Shown here piece by piece: positions 58,137-64,000 of a DNA stretch of 64,000 nt. The stretch spans positions 7,952,501 through 8,016,500 of the forward strand of contig CALZFC010000248.1 in assembly GCA_945643635.1 (NCBI GenBank), read 5' to 3'. Position 1 is the first letter of the stretch; the number at the start of each line of letters is the position of its first letter. A model generated the notes under the pieces. The model saw only the letters and a program-made list of their open reading frames with translations, made no database searches and had not been told where the DNA came from. The position numbers and the translations under genes were made by a program. Origin of the DNA: Allodiplogaster sudhausi (Eukaryota > Nematoda > Chromadorea > Rhabditida > Diplogasteridae).

Positions 58137-59816
58137 GCTACTCTCCAATTCCTCCCTTCCAGCAAAAGGGAGCCGAGTTCGTTTCCATCGGCCGCCTGGC
58201 CAACTTCCGTCTGGTGTTCACTGGTTTCTCTAGCCGTTGGCAGGGCGCGGTCGCATCCATTATCGAGTCCGAGAATGATGAGGCGGGTTTTTTTCATTCA
58301 TATGTATATATCACTCTTAAAGAATTTTTTTTATCACTATTAGAAGTATGTCTTCTCGGTATCAAAGATTTATCAAAAAATTTCTTTTATTGTGTGAGAA
58401 TGCATTTTAACGAAGAGTTATTTTCGGTGTGGGGCTGCGTGTGGGGAGTGCCGAACGCGTTCGACGAATCGCTCGACCAGCAGGAGGCCGGCTATCGTCG
58501 ACTCACTGGTAATTACCATTTTTTATTCTGATAAAAATTTTTTTTGGTGAATGAACGAGTCTGAATTTTTTTATTCATAATGCTATAGCAGCTTTAAAAT
58601 ATTTTAATAAAAATATTAAAAGTTCATTGTATGATATGATTCTCTGTTTTTATTTCTTGCTGATCATGTCTGTTCCGATCATGGCCGCCTCGGGCGCTGT
58701 GATGAAATGCCGAACCTACCAGCTTCCAGACGTGACCGCCTTCGCGCTTCCATCCCTCCATTACATGCACGTATGTAGGCTTTTTAAAGACTTATTATTG
58801 CTGTGATTAATTTGATCTCGTATTGTTAGAGGATCATGAAAGTCAAACAAGGTTTTTTTGTTTCTCACTATGATTATTTTTTATTAAAGCAGCACGAAAC
58901 AAAGATATCTATTTGAATTTACCGACTGTTGCTGTCCAGTCTCATTAAAGCTCGCTCTTTTATTCAAGCAAAAAAGCGCGAGTTCAAGATTGAGCTTATG
59001 AGACCGGGCTTTTAAATGTTTTTTTTGCTTGCTTACAGTAACCTGCCTGATTCAGGTGATCGTGTCAGGAACCGCCTGCCTCAGGCATACATTCAAAAGC
59101 TCACCGACCTACCGACGAACGATTTTCGCTCACGTCTGGACGGCATTCAACTCGCAAGCCTCGATCAGCTCTACGAACAGTTGAAGAGGAGATAAAGAAC
59201 GGGTCCCAAGTGGATTAGGTAGGATACTGTAGCTTGTGGTATTTATTACATGTTATTAGGGAAATATTAAATGTGTTACCATAAACTATATTGTTGTTGT
59301 CATTATGTGGACAATCGCGAGCTAATCTTATTAAATAATGCTGTAGTCTGATATGTTTATAGTTAAAAAAAATATATAGAAGTCTCGGTCTGTCTTTAGT
59401 ATTATTTTGCTGCTTAATAGGTGTTTTCCTAAATTGTTTGCTTTGAGCATGAAGTGTCTTCCTGGTTGAACTGTTAACTTTCGTTCGTGACTAGAATTGA
59501 ATAAACAGAACTTTGAATGAATAGTTCATGTGATGATGAAATTTTTTATTCCAGATACATTTGTGCCCCTTCGTCTTGAGAGATTTTGGATGAAAGTGAA
59601 TGAAGAGTCCAATATTCCACGTTCTTCGTGCATTTCGATTACATTAACCTTCACTCACAGTCCGTATGAAAGGAAATACTCCTAAAGAAATCATTCCATC
59701 ATCACTTTCCGCTCTTGAGAGGTCGGCTTTTACATCGCTCTCCTTCCCCGCCACACTCTCTCCCATCTCTCTCGCCCCTCATCTCTCCACTTTCCTCTTG
59801 TCCTCTCCCCCTTCCC

Positions 59817-61584
59817 ATGCTTCTCAAGACTGCGCTTCTCTTCTTCTACTTCTGCCAGCCCATCCGTGCTGTTAATGTAAACTTTCAAAAAGCTTTCTGA
59901 GACATATAAATAACAAAATAAACACATTCCAAACTTTTTCAAAATTTGTTGGCTTTCGATTGTGCGATTTTTTCTTGCCTTTCAGTGGTGCCATATACCG
60001 CCAGTGTTGTCCTTGGAAAATCCGGGTGGCTGCCTACAGACTGGCCATGAACTGCCAATGAACTGCGCACTCGACCCGCACGACAACAGCCTTTGCCCTT
60101 GCTATCCTAACTACTGCAACCTTGATAATCTCAAATTAAAATCCGATAGCATGAAGAAGCAACTGGTCGCGAGATACAAGGTTTTAATCCAGCCATTTAA
60201 AAAAGATTTTTTCATTAGAATCTCGAAGCGCATTTTGACGTTGCTGGGAAAAACTCGCGCTTGTTAATATGTTTTAAGCGCACGGATATTGGAAACTGTT
60301 TCGAAGGAGTTGACCGCAACAATGACCACGGCGGCCCCGGCCACCGAGACAAGCAGTCAAACCATGATAATAACTGAAACAACGCCAATCACTGAAAATG
60401 CGCCAAGCACTCAAACCTCGCTCTCCACTTCATCGCCGCCAGAGTTAACAGCGTCTCCTTACAACGTCTACATCAAGCCGCCACAGGCACTCATCGTTCT
60501 CCATACTTACTGTCTCAATAAATAGCCCAAAGTTCGTATTCAGGCTACTTTATATCGCTTCAGGTGTCATTAATCAAAGCGATCGTTGGTTATGTGATTC
60601 TCGCTGCCGTCTTCGTTATTGCCCTCGTTCTTGTCCTGGGTACGGTAGCTTTAATTTTTTTTTAAATCAAATGAACTCCATCTGTGTCAGTTCAGTGATG
60701 TGGTACGTGAGCAATCGCCGCATGAAGAATCGCCAGGCCGCCGCCCTCTCTTCTTCAGCTCCGCCCAAGCCTGCGAAGCCGCAAATTCAAGGCAATCAAA
60801 TAACCGTGCGTAATTTTTGAAAGAGTTTTCCTTTCTTTAAAAAATCGAAATCATTTGCGCAAAGATATTTTAGGTCCTCGTCGATGCAAATGCTAGTCAG
60901 ATGACATCCACCGAAGGGACTTCTAGTTGCGCTTCTGAGGTGTGACCTGTATTTACTGAAGACCACCTTTAACTGTTCAACTTCATGAGACTTCCTCCTT
61001 ATTTATTAAGATTACTACAAGCAAAGAGACTACGGGCGCGTCTGCGGAGAGGGCGGAGACTCCCGTGAGTACTACGCCAATTTATTTCTTCCTATGGTTT
61101 TCCATGGTTTTTTTTGCTCATTTTGACATTTAATTGCTGTATTTTTACGCCGTTATTTCCAGGGTCCGAATACTACGTGCAGTACCGAGACAACTGGCAT
61201 CACGTTTGGCTCCGTAATGCGATTTCTACTTTTGGCATTATTTATTAAACATTTCTTATCGCCTATGTCGTTTTGAATCTGCCTGATTTTTAGTGCCTGG
61301 CAGTGACGCCCAAAACGTCTGAGGCGTCTTTTAAGATGCACGAAAAGAAGCCGGAGGTACATTTAATAAAAAAATTTACAATCCGACGGAAACCTCACGA
61401 GAACTTGAAAGTAGATTTTGGGGATCCAATTGAACCGGTTTGAAAAAAAGTGTACTTTTTTCAGAGCTTGCCACTGCCCCCGAAGAAGCCACTGGAGAAG
61501 AGCGAGAATAAGAAGAGAAATGAGAAGACGAAGACGAAAGAAGAGAAGTCAGCGCAACCCGACGACTTTGTTCGTGTTAGTTAA
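59817..61584 (+). pseudogene. Single-pass membrane protein with truncated ET-module-like domain (right copy)
   Basis: Same exon order as the left copy: signal peptide (ATG at 59,817), cysteine-rich exon, Thr-rich stalk (60,295 to about 60,488), transmembrane helix (about 60,563-60,640, IALVLVLG), and small tail exons ending Lys-rich with TAA at 61,582-61,584. The cysteine-rich exon has lost the segment holding GGEGTV and CPDGCFY, so several disulfide cysteines are gone, although the closing CPCYPNYCN box remains. The stalk is open (TTA where the left copy has TAA), and its donor is GC (CCACAG then GCACTC) rather than GT. It could still make a membrane protein but with a crippled ectodomain. 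Confidence 0.6.
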
Positions 61585-62349
61585 TCAATAAGCGTTAATT
61601 TATTTTGAATTTAATTTTTTTAGATAATTAATTAATTATAATTACTTGTTGTTCAGTATCGAAAATTGAAAAAAGTGTAAATTAAATATAACACCATTTG
61701 TGCATACGAATTACGTTATTTATTTACATTTCGTTTTATTTGTTTCAGCGAACAGAGGACACTCAGACAATATGATAGAACTTCATATAACCTTCTTTGT
61801 CTGCCGCCTCACTCCCCTCCTCTCTCCTTGTCTCCACATCAGAATGGTTGTGGATGATAGAGAGCAACGAGGACGATAAAGAATGAAAACAAATTCATTT
61901 TTGTCAGCTCCACAAGATAATACAGAAGAAATCCATATAATGTTTTTGAAATCCATATGCTTTATCCAGTTTTTGGCAAGTAACAGTAAAAAAAAAGTTT
62001 CCTGAAAAATACATTTCAAAAAGTTCAATTAGATTAAAGCGTATTAATTATATTTCTTCGAGCATAGCCATTTGGTACTTTTTTTAAGTTTTGAGCAAGG
62101 AATCCAACATTGAAAAGAATGTTGAGAACGGTAATTTCCAAAAGCTAGTAAGCGAAAAAATCTCGAACACCCACACGAAGCGGATTATTTTCAATGAGTC
62201 ACAATGTTTTAAAGGATGATTTGTATTTGACGAGTTTACAGTGAATAAACGTTGACAATTTTCATTACCAAATTTTCAAGGAGAGACGTGGTTTAAATAG
62301 CTAGGAAAAATAATTGTAATTTGTTAAACTAATGATTGTTTTCTTTTTT

Positions 62350-62712
62350 TGTTTGGGTGGATAAGAAGCATAGGTATATCCACGAAGATGAAGAGGAGGA
62401 ATGCTGGCAATTGTGTTGCAGTCTCCGGCGATGCCTTCGCATACGGCCAGGATATTGTTTGAAGAAAAGTAAATATATACATATACTTTATACTGATAAG
62501 TTTTACCTTTTTTTTTAAAATATCATCGTACTTTACATCCAGGAGGACACCAAAAACACAATCGAGTGACTCCGGACGACGCTGCCAAGCATTTCCGCCG
62601 TGAGTGCTTCCAGGGAAGCTGCATGGACCGCCGCATGAACCTCCCATCACGTACAATCTGAATCATCGCAATCTTTAATAAAGCACATGGCAAATCTGCC
62701 ACCTTTGTCTGC
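62350..62712 (-). other. Mirror copy of the small cysteine-rich block
   Basis: Same sequence as 9,897-10,260 in reverse orientation, including the frame change between the two cysteine-rich stretches, so that change predates the duplication or the last homogenisation of the arms. Confidence 0.3.
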
Positions 62713-63089
62713 ACAATACGAGAAAATGAAAATATTCATATACTAGGAATGAAAAAAACAAGGAGAAAAGCATGAAAAAAGACGAGTAAGACAGTTGACT
62801 CTTTTACTGCTGCTTCTCTGACTTGATGTCAGAGGCATAATGAGAAGAATCACAATGGGAGAGAGAATGAGAGAGAGAGAGAGATGAAAAATGAGAACGG
62901 GAGACTTTGTGAGAGGTATTCTAGAAACAGAGATGAGCAAAGTGAAATACGCTTTTAAAAATTAAACTGAAAATTTAATCACATTGAGGCTTGTTAATCG
63001 CGTCTTAGCAAATGTAAAAAAAAATAGTTCGTCTTCTTCTTTTGAATCTTCTTTTTTTTTTGTCATTTCTCGTATTGTTAGTACCACGT

Positions 63090-63425
63090 CTTTCTCTCTC
63101 TCTCTCCCCCTCTCTCTCTCACTCTCTCAGTCTCTCCAAGTCTCACTCCTTCTGTCTCTTTCTCTCTCTCTCACTCTCTCTCATTCTGTTGTTTTAGAGC
63201 GACGACGGGCGCTTCTCCTTAGCCGATCGGCTGTCCGGGGATACGCAACAGATTGCCATGGAAGCAAAATGGGATTCGTCCGGATTCAAAGCGGCAGAGT
63301 GGCGGAGGAAAATGAAATACAGAGAGAGAGAGGGCGAGAGAGAAAGAGAGCGAGAGAGAGAGAACGAGAGAGAGAGGGGGAGAAAGAGAGAAAGAGAGAG
63401 AGAGAGAGCAAAAAAAGAGAGCGAG
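63090..63425. repeat. CT tract (63,090-63,190) and GA tract (63,318-63,425)
   Basis: Mirror images of the tracts at 9.2-9.5 kb in the other arm. Confidence 0.9.
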
Positions 63426-63703
63426 AGGAGGACAGCAAGAAAAATATTACTGGCTGAATTCTGGCCATCGTAAGCAACGCTGCCACTCTCCTCTGAGTCT
63501 TCCGAAGCATAAGGTGAAGGAAGATCTCGTGAATTAAGAATGCTATTTGGTTCTCTGCATTTCGAAATGTTAGTTACACATGAACTTTTGCCATTTAATT
63601 TAAATGTGCTTACAAATTACAAAAGTGTAAACTTCATTGCAAACAATATTAACAGATTAATTCAGGTTCTTCTACTCTTTCTGGTGCTTGAAATCTCACG
63701 ACC

Positions 63704-64000
63704 TCTGTGGAAAATTGCATATGTTAAGCCAATCTATAAACGACAAGGTAACGCTAGCGACCCCAGTAATTACAGACCCATCTCTCTTACATCCGGAATC
63801 TCTAAGACATTCGAGCGTCTAGTATGCAGACAGTTATTCTCTTATTTAGACGAGAACCGCCTCCTTTCTCCTTCTCAGCATGGCTTCCGGAGTAAAATGT
63901 CTTGCGCTTCTGCTCTACTTTCCTCTCTCTCCGCCTGGCAAGCGGCTGTTGATTCTTCCTCTTATGTTTCTGTCCTATATATTGATTACTCTAAGGCTTT
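63704..64000 (+). mobile_element. Non-LTR retrotransposon reverse transcriptase fragment
   Basis: The plus strand reads LWKIAYVKPIYKRQGNASDP, NYRPISLTSGISKTFERLV, SPSQHGFRSKMSC and YIDYSKAF at the window edge. It is the same family as the copies at 28 and 54 kb, but from a clearly different, more diverged member. It begins inside the reverse transcriptase, so it is a 5'-truncated insertion directly joined to the broken end of the inverted duplication. Confidence 0.9.

Larger units (their letters stand above)
57054..59195 (+). pseudogene. Gamma-glutamylcyclotransferase with a spliced-on signal peptide
   Basis: Exon 1 (57,054-57,103) encodes MRFLIILLVVLAVVAQ and ends in phase 2 at GTTAGT. The exon at 57,632-57,734 begins in the matching phase and contains FFYYFAYGSNLLKERI, the YGSNL nucleotide-like loop of gamma-glutamylcyclotransferases, which release 5-oxoproline from gamma-glutamyl amino acids in glutathione turnover. 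Further exons: 58,163-58,282 (IGRLANFRLVFTGFSSRWQG, ending ENDE, with the likely catalytic Glu); 58,427-58,508 (VWGCVWGVPNAF...LDQQEAG); 58,661-58,770 (CRTYQLPD...PSLHYMH); 59,056-59,195 (VIVSG..., LPQAYIQKL, TAA). Order and length fit the family. A signal peptide is not normal for this cytosolic enzyme. Damage: acceptors before 58,427 and 58,661 lack AG, and the last exon changes frame after VIVSG. Introns are full of CT repeats. An alternative start is the internal ATG at 57,648. Confidence 0.75.
59230..63703. repeat. Right arm of the 4.6 kb inverted duplication
   Basis: Reverse complement of 8,900-13,510. It ends at 63,703 within the leader exon of the mucin-like gene copy, where retrotransposon sequence begins. 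The outer part (about 61.3-63.7 kb) appears identical to the left arm; the inner part is diverged. Confidence 0.9.

Noticed and set aside
58214..58531. Continuous 105-residue exon across the cyclotransferase intron
   Set aside because: The middle 48 codons are AT-rich and interrupt the conserved DE-VWG junction, so they are more likely a retained or damaged intron.

Overview
The window looks like nuclear DNA of an invertebrate animal, most likely a nematode. Genes are split by short GT-AG introns (many of 50-75 bases) with T-rich acceptors ending in TTTCAG, one gene encodes an ET-module-like domain (a nematode-type cysteine domain), and the spacers are full of CT/GA microsatellites and decayed mobile elements. 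I cannot name the species. There are no operons, CRISPR arrays or intact tRNA/rRNA genes.

Layout. 1-3.7 kb is CT/GA microsatellite DNA. 3.7-9.0 kb (minus) is a Ser/Thr-rich mucin-like gene with a ten-fold 18-residue repeat, broken by several frame changes. 8.9-13.5 kb is the left arm of a large inverted duplication whose right arm is 59.2-63.7 kb; each arm carries a copy of a transmembrane ET-module gene, and the two copies are damaged in different ways. 13.8-14.8 kb has tandem repeats and two tRNA-related SINE-like copies. 15.1-15.6 kb (minus) is a small GRF zinc-finger gene with a 29-base intron. 15.8-18.4 kb (plus) is a remnant of a Polinton/Maverick-type element (packaging ATPase, two small element-specific proteins, integrase). 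19.6-23.7 kb (minus) is a gene of ten or more exons resembling a high-copy C2H2 protein family that I recall from cnidarian genomes, with a D-D-E arrangement suggestive of an RNase H-fold transposase.

24.9-31.1 kb and 51.1-57.3 kb are two direct copies of a roughly 6 kb segment. Each holds the 3' half of a non-LTR retrotransposon and, at its downstream edge, a TATA promoter plus a signal-peptide exon. Between them lies a cluster of related secreted cysteine-rich genes: A (30.8-33.3, plus), B (34.6-39.1, plus), C (48.8-45.5, minus) and a fragment D (44.8-44.7, minus). Genes B and C/D converge, and a 5.1 kb element with about 51-base terminal inverted repeats sits between them. Gene B is interrupted by the 5' half of another retrotransposon.

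In the second direct copy the same promoter and signal-peptide exon lie in splice-compatible phase upstream of a gamma-glutamylcyclotransferase gene (57.1-59.2 kb), which would make a secreted version of a normally cytosolic enzyme; that gene also shows signs of decay. The window ends in another retrotransposon fragment. Overall this is a rapidly rearranging region where duplication, inversion and transposons have shuffled a family of secreted genes and left many broken copies. All family assignments rest on reading motifs by eye; no search was run.
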